Both the position numbers and the translations under genes were made by a program. The notes under the pieces were generated by a model. The model searched no databases, was not told the DNA's origin, and was given only the letters and a program-made list of their open reading frames with translations. Positions 30,090-42,643 of a stretch of DNA of 64,000 nucleotides are shown here, one piece after another; the first letter of the stretch is position 1, and every line of letters begins with the position of its first letter. Location: the NCBI RefSeq assembly GCF_000319365.1, contig NC_021007.1, positions 124,001 to 188,000 of the forward strand. Direction: 5' to 3'. Source of the stretch: Candidatus Mycoplasma haematominutum 'Birmingham 1' (GTDB lineage: Bacteria; Bacillota_I; Bacilli_A; Mycoplasmatales; Mycoplasmoidaceae).

Positions 30090-33000
30090 TTTACTAGCTA
30101 GTCCAAATTTGTAAATTCACTCACTAACCTCCTTATTGGAGGCTAGAAGGGAAATCATAGAATGAAGAGTTTTTTCTGAAAGTTTTTCCTTTAACTTAGA
30201 TATTTTTCCTTTTTCAAAATCGAATTTATTGACCTGATATAGAAATGCCAGATAGTGTTTTGTCTTCCCCCCCTCTTCTACATCTAAAACATAGGGGTAT
30301 TGTTGACTTTGTCCGTGATAAAGATATCCTGAGAAACGATTTCACATCTTATATAGATTAGTAAAGTTTGTTGAGGCTCCCTTCGGGGAGCTCTCAACTT
30401 TTATGGCACCACTTCCTCCTAATACCTTTTTGATTTTCTCCTTTAATTCCTCAATAGTTAAATTTTCTATTTCTTTTTTCCCAGAATCCTGTTCATTTTC
30501 CTCAGAGGAAGTGATAGCTGACAGTAATTGGGGATAGGGTCTAAGATCGCTGTCAACTTCTAAATATTTTTGTATTTTTCATTTAGCTTTCAGGTTTAGT
30601 AAAAATTTTTTCAAATCCTCATTATTTTTAAAAGTTTCATCATGATTGTCTTCGAAAAAAAGACCACTTATAGTGTTGTCTGTAGAGGATGAAGTTTGAG
30701 AGGCTGACTCATCAGAATAATTAGTATTCTGGGAAGAATTTTTTAGCCAAAAAGAATTGAAAATAGCATCTTTAACTTTTGGTGGAATTTCCCTACTTGA
30801 AAAAGAAGGGGTGAAGAGTCCGGCAAAGCCCGCTAATTCTACATGACTGGGGGTTTCATGCTCTGATGTTTCTTGATTTTTTGTAGAGTATCCTTGAGTT
30901 TTAAAGAGAATATTGTCTGCTTTAAATGTCAATTCTTGAATTGCATTATTTTTTCCATCATTTTGCTGAGTGTCAGTGTTGTTTTTGATTTCTATTGATG
31001 TTTTTCCCAGTAAAAGAGGATGCAGGATATCATTGGAAATTTTGGATTCAAATAGTGGAATTAGTTTAGATTCCGTATTATTCTCAGTTTGTTCAGATGA
31101 ACTCTGGAGTGTAGATAAACCCGCTTCATCAATGTCTCGGAATCAAATAAGATAAGCATTTTGATTTTTATTACGTTTAAAAATATGATTTATCAGTCTT
31201 GGAAGATTTTCATAGTTATTTTGGGTCATTCAATACACAGCATATAGGTAAGCTAGGAAATTTCTGTATTCTTCTGACGCGCTCTCATATGCTGAGTCAC
31301 TGAGGTAATAATTTTTTAAAATTCAAGAATTTTTAGCTTTCATTGAGATTTTCTTATTGTCTATATCTTCAGAAATAGTTATAGACTTCTGATTGTCTGT
31401 GTTTTTGTTCTCATAGTTGTGTTGATAATTTCCAAAAATTGATTTCTCTCCCATAGGTAAAGTAATGTATTTTTCCAAAAATATTGTTTTTTCAATTAAG
31501 TCAGTTCATCCATTGTTTGTACCATTTTGTGAACCTGCTTCCGTTTTTAAATTGGTTGTTATATAGGAAGAAAGTGTTTCGCTGAAGTCGGAATTGTTGG
31601 ATGAATCACTGTTTTGACCATTAAATAGTATTTTCTCGGCCCACAACTTAAATAGAGAAAATTCACTGATCTCCGCACTCTCAGTCAGCTTGTCAAATTG
31701 GGCTCTTAAAAATAGATCATTTAGAAATAAATTTTTAATATCATTCGTGGTTATTTTTTCTGTTAGTTTTTGCTTCAAAGTATGTGCCTTTTCCTCTAAA
31801 GCATAGAAGTTTTCTTTAGGATTTAAAGATTTAAAAAGATGGCTGTAGAAACCATCATTCTTACTCTGTTTATTATTGGTACTTCTTTTTGTTTTACTTT
31901 GCGAAGATCTTAATTCAGAGAATTTGATTTCCTGATCTTCTGAGTTAGAGTCTGCAGTTTTCTTGAATGGTAGAGGGCTAAATAAACCTTCTGTTTCATG
32001 CAACTGTATTTTCCAATTTGAGTTATTTGATGAGCCACTGTCACCATTTTGAGTTGTCGTACTAGGCTTTAATTCTCTAAGTAATATTTTTAAGGGTAAT
32101 TTGCTGTAAGTTTTAGAAAGGTTTTTTTGCAAATCGTAAATGTTATTCATCCAGTAGAGAGATTCTCTATATTCCAGTGCAGCAGTTAGTAGATCTTGAT
32201 ATTGTTTGTAATGAGTGGAAAAATCCCACTTTCCTATACTGGAAGAGGAAGGAGGGGAGGAAGTCAAGCTTAAATTGAATGCTCCCGTTGTATCAGAGTT
32301 GGCTTGCTTATCATTCAAATATTTAAAAAAGATACTTTCGAAATTATCCTTGAGGTACTTTTCTATTTTTTGACTCACTTCCGGGGCTAAATTATCAATC
32401 ACATAGTCTACTTTATGGTGCGGTAAATAATATAAACTGATTCCCTTAGATTCTCTTGAAGCAAATAATTTTTCATTTTGTCGAAGGCTATTTTTTAATT
32501 CTCTAAAACCATACAAACAGGAATGAGTATTACTGGAAAAGAAATGATAAGAAGGCCTCTTTCAGTCATAATTAGAAATTCTCTTCGCAAAATCAGTATT
32601 AAAAATGGAATTTTTTATTAGAAAACAATCAGAAGGTTGAGCTAATTCAGATATGTTTTCCTTGGTTTCGTCTTGTTGATTTTTTCTCTCTAAGAATAGA
32701 AACAAGGGATTTTCAAGGTAGCTATCTTTTTTATCTTCATCAGTTTGAGACTGTTTTTGCAATGTTAAGGCGCTGATATTTTCTGGAGATATAGTACTTG
32801 AGCTTGCGCCCACATAAGTTAGCAGATGGAGTAGCGCTCCCAATTTATAACCATCTTCTATTTTTGTGAGCTCTGATAGTGTATATATTTTTTTGGAAAA
32901 CGCATTTAACTCTACTTTGCTTGCATTTTTAAATCGCGAGATAAATGTAGAGAATTGTTCATTATAGGAAAATTCGGGCCATAGATAGGGATCGCTAGAA

Positions 33001-33590
33001 GTTCGAGTTTTGAGTATTTCTTCTGTGTATGTTTTGGACGCGCCGGCCGGATTAGTATATTCTATATTTCATTCATATAGAGTGAGAGGCTTCTCTCGTT
33101 CAATTCAATCTTGCAAAACAAAATTTCTAAAGTCTCCATATGAAGAGAGATACAATCAACCCTTCTCCTTAAAGAAGAAATCCGTAAAGAAAGATTTGAT
33201 GAGGTCCCAAGAAAGCTCATCAACATCGTTTTTAATTTTTCAGTGACTTACCTGATAGTCAGAGAAGAATTTATTTAATTTATAGGAAATCGGATAGTAA
33301 TATTGCGGATTTTCTCAAATTTCAATAATTCAATTAACTAATAGCTGTTTGGCAGTGTTTTCCATTGCCGCTTTAGCAAAAGTTGTTAAATTAGCAGAGA
33401 ATAGTGAAGACAATTTCTTCGAAAGTTGTTCTTGAGGCACTTTTTTTAGAAGTCTCTCTCATTTTTTGGTAATTGCATCATATTCCAGTAGTTTTTCATC
33501 AGGCTCAACATAGGAAACGGCTTGTACAGTAGGTACAGTAATACCTCCTCCAAGAGCGCTAATTAACAGTAGTTTTTTTATAAATAGCAT
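30075..33590 (-). CDS. Giant secreted/surface-type protein, downstream paralogue
   Basis: 1,171 residues. The basic N-terminus and hydrophobic stretch IKKLLLISALGGGITVPTVQA look like a signal peptide or anchor with no lipobox Cys. The rest is hydrophilic, rich in Ser, Asn, Gln and Lys, with linkers such as TTTQNGDSGSSNNSN and GSQNGTNNG. No catalytic motif is recognised. It resembles the upstream neighbour: DWIERERPLTLYEW and the EF-x(6)-S-x-F-x-x-FI block align with WIEAKLPIYLW and its equivalent. ATG two bases after the neighbour's TAG, so they are co-translated. Probably exported and host-exposed; function unknown. Confidence 0.8.
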
Positions 33591-33592
33591 TA

Positions 33593-36500
33593 CTAACTTG
33601 TGTATCTACTATCTAAGTGACCTTTAAATTTCAGATCATGAATTTTTAATTTTGGTATCTCTTCAAAGAATTTATCTTGGGAGGCTTGTCTATTCATAGC
33701 TTCATCAGTTTGTTGAATTATGAATTCTCCCAATAATTCTCCCGGAAGCATTTTAAATAAAGCACACATGCGCTCATCATCCGAAAAATCAGCTTGTGCA
33801 ATTTGAATGAAATACCCCCCTTTTATCTTTCCCTGATGCCTTTTAAATAAATTCTCATCAAATTGATTTTGAGATGATGTCGCCTCTTGAGTTTGTGCAG
33901 TTGTTATAGAGGCGTTTTCTAAGAGATTGGCAGCAAACATCTTTTCAATTTCATCTTTAGAAAAAATTTTGGAAGCGTAAATGCTTTGATCTTTGTTTTT
34001 AATTTGGTAGATTAAAGCCTTTTTCTTATCCTCCAAATACAATTTTTTCTCCTGATGTACCCGTTTCGCCTTTTGATCATCTTGTTTATGGAATATCTTA
34101 TCTGCTCTATAAAAAGAGGGATAAATCTTTCAATTTAAAAGAGAAAGTTGAGTTACTAAAAGGTCCATTTCTCGATTCGACTTGACCTCTTTAATATATT
34201 GAATTAGACCTTCTATGCTGGAGAAATTAAATAAGTTTTTGTTCTTATCCGGGATTTGTTCCTGGTTAATTTTTAGTTCATTTAAAATCAGCGGAAAGCT
34301 TGTTTCTGCTGGAGATGAGTCGCCTTTCTGTTCACTAATTTGTTCAGGTTTATAGTTATCGGATGGTTTTCAATTTTCTCGGATGGAAGTTCTTAATTCT
34401 TGTCTAGATGCAAAATATTTTTGATTTCCATTTTGAGTGTTGGTAGGTAAAAATGGATGGACTGTCTTATCTTCACTATTTTTTTCTTCTATCTTTTTTA
34501 GATCAAAGAATAGATAGTGATATTTATTTTTGTTTTCTAATTGAGAAGTCATAAATTTTTTTAAATTTTCAAATTTATTCTTGGTTAGATAATCTAGGGA
34601 AAGCAAAAAGTCTAGTAGGGATTCTTTACTTTTAATATCAGTGAGTGCAAAATTTTGTCATAAAGAGAATAATTCAAAGTCAGATAACTTTTGTTGAGTT
34701 GAACCCTCTTCACTAGCAGAAGTATTATTTGTAGGACGTTTATAGTTTTCAAATTCTATTCAAAAATTGAAATAGTCACTATCTAATTTTTTGAGATAAT
34801 TTCTGAATAGATAGTTTTTAATCAATAAACTAAAAAGCTTCTGCATTTCTTGTTTTTGAGATTCAGCCTCTATTGTGTATTTGCATGTAGCGGCGACTCC
34901 ATCAGTAGATTCATTAGCTGTTTTTTGAAGATTGTTAGCTACTTCTGGTTTAGGAGGGAGCTTTAATAATGCTGATCAACCACTCGAAGGATCAAGACGA
35001 TTCTTTTCGCCCAGTAATTTATTTTTCTCAAAAAATGAACTATTCAACAACTTTTCTTCCTTTACTATATAGTTCAAAAATTCTTTTTGCGCAAACAATT
35101 TATCTAGTAAAAAATCAAATATTGGATCTTGAATAAATATTCTCTGGCTGTCTGCAAAGTTAAAACCATTAGTTCTCGTTTTGAGATTTATAGATTGATT
35201 CTCTAAAAGTTTTTTAACTTCTGCATAATATTTTTCCAGATGAGAGAGTAAATTATTTCCCCGAAGAGAAGGAGAAGCATCAGCGCTTACTTTTTCCACC
35301 TTTTTATCATTCTTAGTAAAAATGCTTAAAACATTTTCTTGTTCCGGAAATCTCATGGGGTTATTTTTTTCTGTTTTTATGGAGTAGGGGAAGATAGAAG
35401 ATAATCCATATTTGGGGGCAACCTTAGGTTTATTAATAGCAATTAAGTGAGAGGGTAGCTCCCAATCTCTACCGCTATAACGTTCAATTATTTTTTTACG
35501 AAGCTTAAACAACCTTGAATTAAAAGTTTGCTCTTTCTGAAAGGTGAATAAATTTTGTAAAGCTGATTTATAGTTGCTGAAATAGTGATGAATGGGTAGA
35601 TCTTTAAATAGTAAGCTTGTACTTCCCTTTTCTATATAGTACTCAGAAAATAGGTAGTTGAAATTATCCTTAAAAAATTTGGCAAACATCATAAATCAAT
35701 CTTGTTTGACGGAAATTAAATCTTTATGATCCATAGAGGTTTTCATAGCTATATAAGTTTGCAAGTTTCTAAAGTTGAATCAATTAGTTAAATTCTGAGA
35801 TCCCGCCCCCTTTAGACTTTTGTGCCCATCAAGCGCAATTGCGTGAACTCCCTTAGAATCTCTAAAAAATATTCATCCAGAATCAGTTTCTCGAACATCA
35901 TATGAAAATTTAGATATATGATTTTGTTTCATGATTCTTGAGTTAATTTCAATAGATTTATCTTGCTTGTCTGTATTTTCTAAAAATAGTTCAATGATAT
36001 TGTCGTAATTATTATCGGAATTCAGTGACATTTTGTTGATTAAGTTATTTGTAGAAACAGTATCTTTAGTATCGGAAGTTGTTGATTGAGAATACTTATT
36101 TACTAGATAACTTAGAGCGGAGGCCATCTCTGGAGTTTCTATTTCAAAGGCTTCAAATAACTCCATAATTTCTCCACTAGTATTCTGATCATTGTATCAA
36201 TTAGGGATATGGTACTCTTGAAGATTTAAAGAAGTACTACTTGTTGTGCTCCCATTTTGCGCACTTCCGGAAGACGAGCTGCTAGACTGTTGAATTTTTT
36301 TTATAAATTCCTTAAATTTAGAGAGAGTTTTGCCAGAAAATGCAGGAAATTCATAATTAGCACTTCTGGGCGCATGATTTCCCAGTGCTGCAAAATTGTA
36401 GATTTCCTTTAGATTGTCTTCCTTTGCATCTGTATCGTAATTTCAACTAACTTTTCAAAGATAAATAGGCAGCTTAGCTTCAATTCATTTTTTATAAACC

Positions 36501-37216
36501 CAGTTAATGAATTCAAATTTGCCTAATGTAATTTTTTCTCACATGTTTTCAGCAGATTGTACTCTTGTAGGGAAAAAACCAATTTTTGATCAATTATCTT
36601 GTTGCTCTAATTCTTGTTTTGTGGCAAATGAATACTTACCTGTAAAATATTTACTTCAATCGTTTGAATTGTTCAATTCTCCATTTCATCCACTATTGTT
36701 TTGTTTATTTATCTTGAAATCTGCCTGCTTGAAATCCATAAGGAAAGATTGTACTAATTCATGACTTTTAAACCTTAGTCCATAGGAATTCATACTCTCT
36801 TTAGAACCTCAATAGTTATCCCAAAAGTCTCTTTGGGGATTTTGCGGTTTCAATGTCTCTCAGGCTTTTTTAAATTGGGCTTCATGCAGCTCATCTCACG
36901 AACGAATTTGAGAATTAATTCAGGATTTTGGCTGGGCTAAGTATCAGCGCTTCGCCAATTCTTGCGCAAAAGATTCTACTAGCCCTTCCTGACCCTCTTT
37001 GTGTAACAGAGCTTTTTTTAGGAATGAGCCTACACTTTCGCCATCATATATATCTACTTTCGTAAAATCTTGCAATCCCTCTTTTAGGGGAGAAATAGAG
37101 CTAGAACTTCAACTAAATTCTCTAATTATTGGAGAAGTTGCCACAATAGGAGCAATTATAGCAGTACCGATAGAGCTCGAAAATAATACTTTTTTGAATG
37201 TAAAAAGAGTAAGCAT
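33593..37216 (-). CDS. Giant secreted/surface-type protein, upstream paralogue
   Basis: 1,207 residues. N-terminus MLTLFTFKKVLFSSSIGTAI continues into IIAPIVA, a signal- or anchor-like segment without a lipobox. The body is hydrophilic with aromatic-rich segments (WVYKKWIEAKLPIYLWKVSW), a Ser-rich linker (IQQSSSSSSGSAQNGS) and many Lys/Asn. Homologous to the following gene over a block near residues 235-310. Divergent from lysS with only 23 bp between starts. All TGA codons must be read as Trp; no TAA/TAG occurs over 3.6 kb, which argues for selection on the product. No known family recognised. Confidence 0.8.
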
Positions 37217-37239
37217 AAAAACTAGAAACTAAGCATTTT

Positions 37240-38661
37240 ATGATAAGAAAATTGAATGATCAAGAGATTGTTAGAAGAAAAAAACTAGAGGATTTAAGAC
37301 AATCATCGAACTGCCCTTTTTTGGTTGAGTCAATATTGACAAATTACTCCTTAGAGAAAATATTGAGCTTGGATGAGAGTTATTCCAGTGAAATTAGTTG
37401 TGGCGGGCGAATTCTCTTTATTAGACAAACTTTTTTTGTGCTTTCTGAAAATAATTTCAGATTACAGCTATATATAGATATAAAGGAAGAAAGGGGAAAA
37501 ATATTGTACAACTATTTTAAAAGGTATCTAGACATAGGGGATTATCTTTGAGTGAAGGGAACTATTTTTAAAACTAAGACTGGAATGCTGACATTGCGAT
37601 TGTCTGATTTAAAACTAGTCTCTAAAGCTTTAAAACCACTTCCGGAAAAACGATTAGGAATCACTAATGATGAATTAATGGTACGCAATAGAGTAGGTGC
37701 ATTAATTACAAATCCCACTCTTTTTAGTACCTTGCAAAAGCGGGCTGAAATAATTTTTGCGCTTCGCACCCACCTCAATAATTTAGGTTATACCGAATTT
37801 GAAACTCCCATTTTGCACAAAATTGCAGGTGGAGCACTGGCTAAGCCATTTAAAACTTATCACAACTCACTAAAAGAAGATTTATTTTTAAGAGTCGCGC
37901 CAGAGCTTTATCTAAAAAGATTAATTACTGCAGGATTTACGAAAGTTTATGAAATAGGAAGATCTTTCAGAAATGAAGGAGTAGATAATTTTCACAATCC
38001 TGAATTTAGTTCAATAGAAATTTATACAGCTTATTTTGGCCTACAAGAAACTATGAATCTTACAGAAGAATTAATATGTCATCTTTATGAGAAATTTCAT
38101 GCAGATTCAGCTCCAAAAACTCTCTCTTTTAGGAGAGTTGCCATTTGAGAACTTTTGGAGCAAAAAATAGGAGTAAATTTTTACAGTAAACAGGTACTTT
38201 TAGAGGAAGCATTATCCATCGCTGAAAAATATGGAATTCAACTCAGGGAAGATGAAAAAATAGTTGCTGAAATTTATGAAAAATTATTTGAAGAATTGAT
38301 TTCACCTAATTTGCAGGAACCTACATTTGTGTTTGGATTTAGTTCAGAATTGTCTCCCCTAGCAAAAAAAGATCCTAAAAACAATTTTTTTGCATTACGA
38401 TTCGAACTATATATCAATGGAAGGGAAATTGCTAACGGCTTTGCAGAACAAAATGATTCTGAAGTTCAAGAAGCTCAATTTAAAAAACAATTAATGCACG
38501 ATGTTGGGGAAAAAACAATTGACTATGATTACCTTTCTTGTCTAGAATATGGACTACCACCTACTGGAGGAGTAGGAATCGGAATAGATCGTTTAGTTAT
38601 GTTTTTATTACAGCAAAATTCTATTAAAGATGTAATTCCATTTCCCTTTCTTAAAGGCTAA
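37240..38661 (+). CDS. lysS: Lysyl-tRNA synthetase (class II)
   Basis: 473 residues. An N-terminal OB-fold anticodon-binding domain precedes the class II core: ETPILHKIAGGALAKPFKTYHN, motif 2 YEIGRSFRNEGVDNFHNPEFSSIE (in parts), and motif 3 GVGIGIDRLVMFLL near the end. AEQND...  reads FAEQNDSEVQEAQF, the canonical Lys-site region. ATG start at 37240. The N-terminal domain is more divergent than the core. Confidence 0.95.
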
Positions 38662-38687
38662 ACACTAAGTAGCTTAAAAGGCTAGGC

Positions 38688-41171
38688 ATGGCCAATTTGG
38701 CCTTGCCTCAGCTTTTCGTGAAATCTAGTCATTCTTTTTTTGAGTCCACTATTTCTATTGAGGAGATTATTAATTTCCATTTATCCAATAAGCATAAATA
38801 TGCAATACTTACTGAATCTCAAAAAATAAGTCATTTTCCCCTCTTTCACTATCAAGCTAGCAAAAATAATTTGATTCCTGTTTTAACCTTGCACTATGTA
38901 TGGGAAAATTCCTCAGAATGGATATTTATTCCCAAAAATTTTGTAGGATATCAATCTCTCTTGAAATTAACTGCAAATATTTCTGTAAAAGATCTTGAGT
39001 GAAATTCAATTACAAAAGTTTTCATTTCCGGAATAAAAGAGCAGAGGCCTTGAGCAGGAGAAGATTTTTTTATTTCTAATTCCGAAAAGCCGCAGGGAGT
39101 CTATCTGAGAGAAAATTTATTCCTAGGGCAAGGCGAGTATGCCAAATATTCTCTAGTTAGAGCGCTGAAGACCCAGAATACATTACAACAAGAATTGGCA
39201 CTGAATTCACACCTTCAGGATTCATATCTCCTCCAACAGGATCCCAAGAACAAGGCTTGAAAAAAAAATTTAGTCAAACTTTTAAGAGAGTGTCAACTTT
39301 ATTCTCTCAATCTTACTCAAAATTCAAAAACTAAATCTACAAGCAGGGAGGAAATAGTGAATTATTGTTATCAAAAATTATTGAAATATCTTTCTGATCT
39401 CAACATTAAACAATCACACCAATATTTAGAAAGATTTCAAATAGAAGTTAATGTTTTCAGCACTAAACAATATTGAGATTATTGTTTTATTTTTTATGAG
39501 CTCATGCAATTTATTCAAAAAACAAGAGTGTTGACTAGCGCAGGAAGAGGATCAGCCTGCAGCAGCTTAATTATTTTTTTATTGGGAGTTACTCAGGTAG
39601 ATCCACTGAAATATTCATTACTTTTTGATAGATTTTTGAATGAATCTTCCGAAAGGATTCCTGACTTAGATTTAGATATTGAAAGTGGTAGAAAATCAGA
39701 AGTTTTGCGATTTTTAGCAATTCGATTTGGAAAAAATAGCTTCGTCATTCCCTCAATAGTGAAAAAAGTCAAAAATATCAATGTTTTATCTCCACTCTTA
39801 GAGAAAGTTTTACCTGAGAAGGAAAGGAAGGATTCCCATCTTCTAAATCAATTGGTAGGACTGCCTTACGCTTGGCATCCACACCCCTCCTCTCTCATCT
39901 TTCTTCCCGCTACAGTAAAAAAAGAGTTTTTGAGCGTTCAAGAGGAGGAAGGTTCCCCCTTCCCCATTTCTCCTTTTGACTACAGTATTATTAGTTATTT
40001 AGGGCTTCAGAAATTTGATCTACTCTCTTCACCTTATTTAGATTTCATTTCTACCCTGTTATCAAAAATTGGGGAATTAAGAGGAGAAGACATTCAAATA
40101 GGCAAAATTGCTTTAGAGGATTCAAAAACTTTTGAAATAATTGGGGAATCATTAACATATGGATTATTTCATCTAGATAGTGGCGCAATTAAAAAAATAT
40201 TGAAACAATTTAAACCAAAATCCATTGAAGAATTGGCGCAATTAATTTCAATTATTCGACCAGGAATTAATAGACATATTTTTAAATTTTTAAATTATCA
40301 ATTCGATTTGCAGGACTTTGATACTGATATATATAAAATCGTTGATTCTACCAGGGGCATCATTTTATATCAAGAACAGATTATGTTGATCGTATCTACC
40401 TATGTAAATATTTCTTTGCCGGAAGCAGACCAATATAGAATTGCATTACAAAATCAACAAAAATTAGAGTTAAAAAAACTTAAGTTAAAGTTTTTTGAAT
40501 TAGCCGTTCAACAGGGCAGAGAAAATACAAAAACCGAAAAACTGTGAAGCTTTATTCTATCCTTTGGAGCTTATAGTTTCAATAAATCTCATGCTATTGC
40601 ATATGCACTTTCAGCCTATCAAGCAGCATATTTAAAGGCGAATTTTAAAGAACTATTTTATGCTGAACTTATTAAAAAAGAAGGAATATCGGATGATATA
40701 CTATCCGAATTAATTCACCTAGGATTTAAGATATTAGCTCCATCAAATTTATTGGATTGAACACTTTTAGGAAAATTTGACGAAAAGGGTAAAACTTACA
40801 CTATTGGTTTAAATTGTTTAAGGCGAAATTCAGAAATTATATTTCAAAAATTACAGAAAATTAAACGCAAGATTCAAGAGCCCCTCAAACATGATTTAGG
40901 TTCCATAGTGTTTTTATTACTATCTAACGGTTTTGTTAGAGAGGAAATAATGCAATTAAATTTTTTGAATGCATTTAAAAATTATTTCACAGAGCATCAA
41001 AACCCTTTATATTTGCATCTCAATTGAGATTACCTATTCAATAAGCTAATTTATGGAGAATTTTCAATTCAAATAGCGTCTAAAACCGGCAGCCAGAGCG
41101 AGGCAAAAAATTTTCAACGAGCAAAATTGAAAAATTTGAATATTAATTGAGAGAAATTTAAGTTAAATTAA
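38688..41171 (+). CDS. dnaE: DNA polymerase III alpha subunit (DnaE type), short form
   Basis: 827 residues versus about 1,100-1,160 usually. Polymerase motifs are kept: SAGRGSACSSLIIFLLGVT, RIPDLDLDIESGRKSEVL with the paired catalytic aspartates, LQKFDLLS with the third, and GIILYQEQIMLIV. FGAYSFNKSHAIAYALSAYQAAYLK is also conserved. The N-terminal PHP domain lacks its HxH metal motif (FVKSSHSFFE replaces FVHLHVHTEYS), and the C-terminal OB-fold/tau-binding region is missing or tiny. ATG start. The TAA abuts the GTG of the next gene in the same frame. Confidence 0.9.
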
Positions 41172-41996
41172 GTGACTAGGAGAGCCATACTGATAGATGG
41201 AAGTGCTCTAGTTTATAAGTGTTATTTTTCAATTGATCCCGCTAAGAATGATTTAGAAGATCCACAACTTAAAAAGAGGTTCTTCAGTACCTTAATTTAC
41301 CAAATCAAAAAGTGAATGAATTTAAACCACTATACTTTCGGTCTAGCCGTTTTTGATATAGATAGAAAAAGCTTTAGGAGCGAATTGTTCGCTGAATATA
41401 AAAGCAATAGAGATCCCACCCCTCCCACATTATTAGAGTGACTTCCAGAGGCTATAGAAAAAATTACAGAGCTAGGAATTAAAACAGTTTATTGTCCTAG
41501 AGGTTACGAGGGTGACGATTTGATAGGTACAGTATCGAAACAACTTACGAATTGCGATTTTAAGGTAGATATTTTTACTACAGATCAGGATTTACTTCAA
41601 TTAGTCAATTATTTAGTTTCCATCTACAAAATAAAAAATGCTTTTATGTTAGAAATTTACAATCACTTAAACTTCACAAAATTAAATGAAGGGTTAACTC
41701 CCTCCCAAATTCCACTTTTAAAGGCTCTGGCGGGCGATCAGTGCGATAATTATCCAGGAGTGCCAGGAGTGGGATTAAAAACAGCACAGAAACTAATTAA
41801 TAAATATAAAACCCTTAATAATCTACTTAATTCAGCAACTCAAATTGAACAACCAAAATTGCGTAAAAGCATTTTGGAAAATCAAGATCTTTTACTGAAT
41901 TGTTTGAAATTGTCCACAATTCAGACTAACATTAAGTTCAAATATATTCTTGATGATTGTTTTATAAAACATGAAAATAATAGTGGGCTTAGGTAA
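41172..41996 (+). CDS. 5'-3' exonuclease (PolI N-terminal domain type, stand-alone)
   Basis: 274 residues, flap-endonuclease/RNase-H-like primer removal enzyme without a polymerase domain, common in Mollicutes. Metal-site motifs: LIDGSALVYK, YEGDD-type RGYEGDDLIGT, TTDQDLLQLV and AGDQCDNYPGVPGVGLKTAQKL with the helix-hairpin-helix. GTG start directly follows the dnaE TAA in the same frame. The last 26 bases overlap pth. Confidence 0.92.
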
Positions 41997-42552
41997 TCCC
42001 GGTTTAGAATATGAACGCACTAGACATAATTTAGGTTTTTATTTTGTAGATAGATTTCTAGAAGAGAGGGGGTGTACCCCCTTCTCCCCCCTTTTAGGAT
42101 CCCAAGTGTCTTTAAATAATTCCTTAGCTTCTTATAAATTTTTACTTTGCAAACCCTTTGAGTTTATGAATGATTCGGGAAAAACGTTGCGAAGAATAAT
42201 AGATCAGCTAAAAATACCCGTTGACAACGTTCTAATAATTTATGACGAATTAGATGTATCTTTGGGTAAATTAAAAGTTACAAAAAGAAGAGAAACTCAA
42301 ATTTCTCACAGGGGAGTTAAAGATATAACTTTACACTTTCCAGAAGCAGTTTTTTTGAAAATTAAGGTAGGAATAGGGCCAGAGTATAGAAAAAACTTGG
42401 TTATCAAAAAATATGTAATGGAAAAGTTTACATTGTCAGAATGGGGCGTTATCAGTGAATTAGAAAGAGAAATATTTCAGTTATTTGAGAAATTTATTCA
42501 ATTACCTGATAAATTGCTTTCAGATCCTATAAATTATCTATTAAGGAAGTAA
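41971..42552 (+). CDS. pth: Peptidyl-tRNA hydrolase
   Basis: 193 residues. Releases peptide from stalled peptidyl-tRNA. VGLGNPGLEYERTRHNLGF is the N-terminal signature with catalytic His, KPFEFMNDSG and IYDELDVSLGKLKV supply the other active-site residues; the usual GGHNGLKS is changed to SHRGVKDI. ATG start inside the exonuclease gene. A perfect GGGGG/CCCCC hairpin (42067-42082) lies in a poorly conserved loop. A T-rich terminator follows. Confidence 0.93.
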   Translation: MKIIVGLGNPGLEYERTRHNLGFYFVDRFLEERGCTPFSPLLGSQVSLNNSLASYKFLLCKPFEFMNDSGKTLRRIIDQLKIPVDNVLIIYDELDVSLGKLKVTKRRETQISHRGVKDITLHFPEAVFLKIKVGIGPEYRKNLVIKKYVMEKFTLSEWGVISELEREIFQLFEKFIQLPDKLLSDPINYLLRK

Positions 42553-42558
42553 ATAACA

Positions 42559-42595
42559 TTTTTGACTAAAAGTCAAAAATTTATTCTTTTTTTAA
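42559..42595 (+). terminator. Rho-independent terminator after pth
   Basis: 9-bp perfect stem TTTTTGACT/AGTCAAAAA with an AAA loop (42559-42579), followed by TTTATTCTTTTTTT. This is the best intrinsic terminator in the window and ends the lysS-dnaE-exo-pth run. Confidence 0.8.
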
Positions 42596-42643
42596 TAAAA
42601 CAAGACATTAACATAATGCAGCACAATATAACGATAGCTTTAG

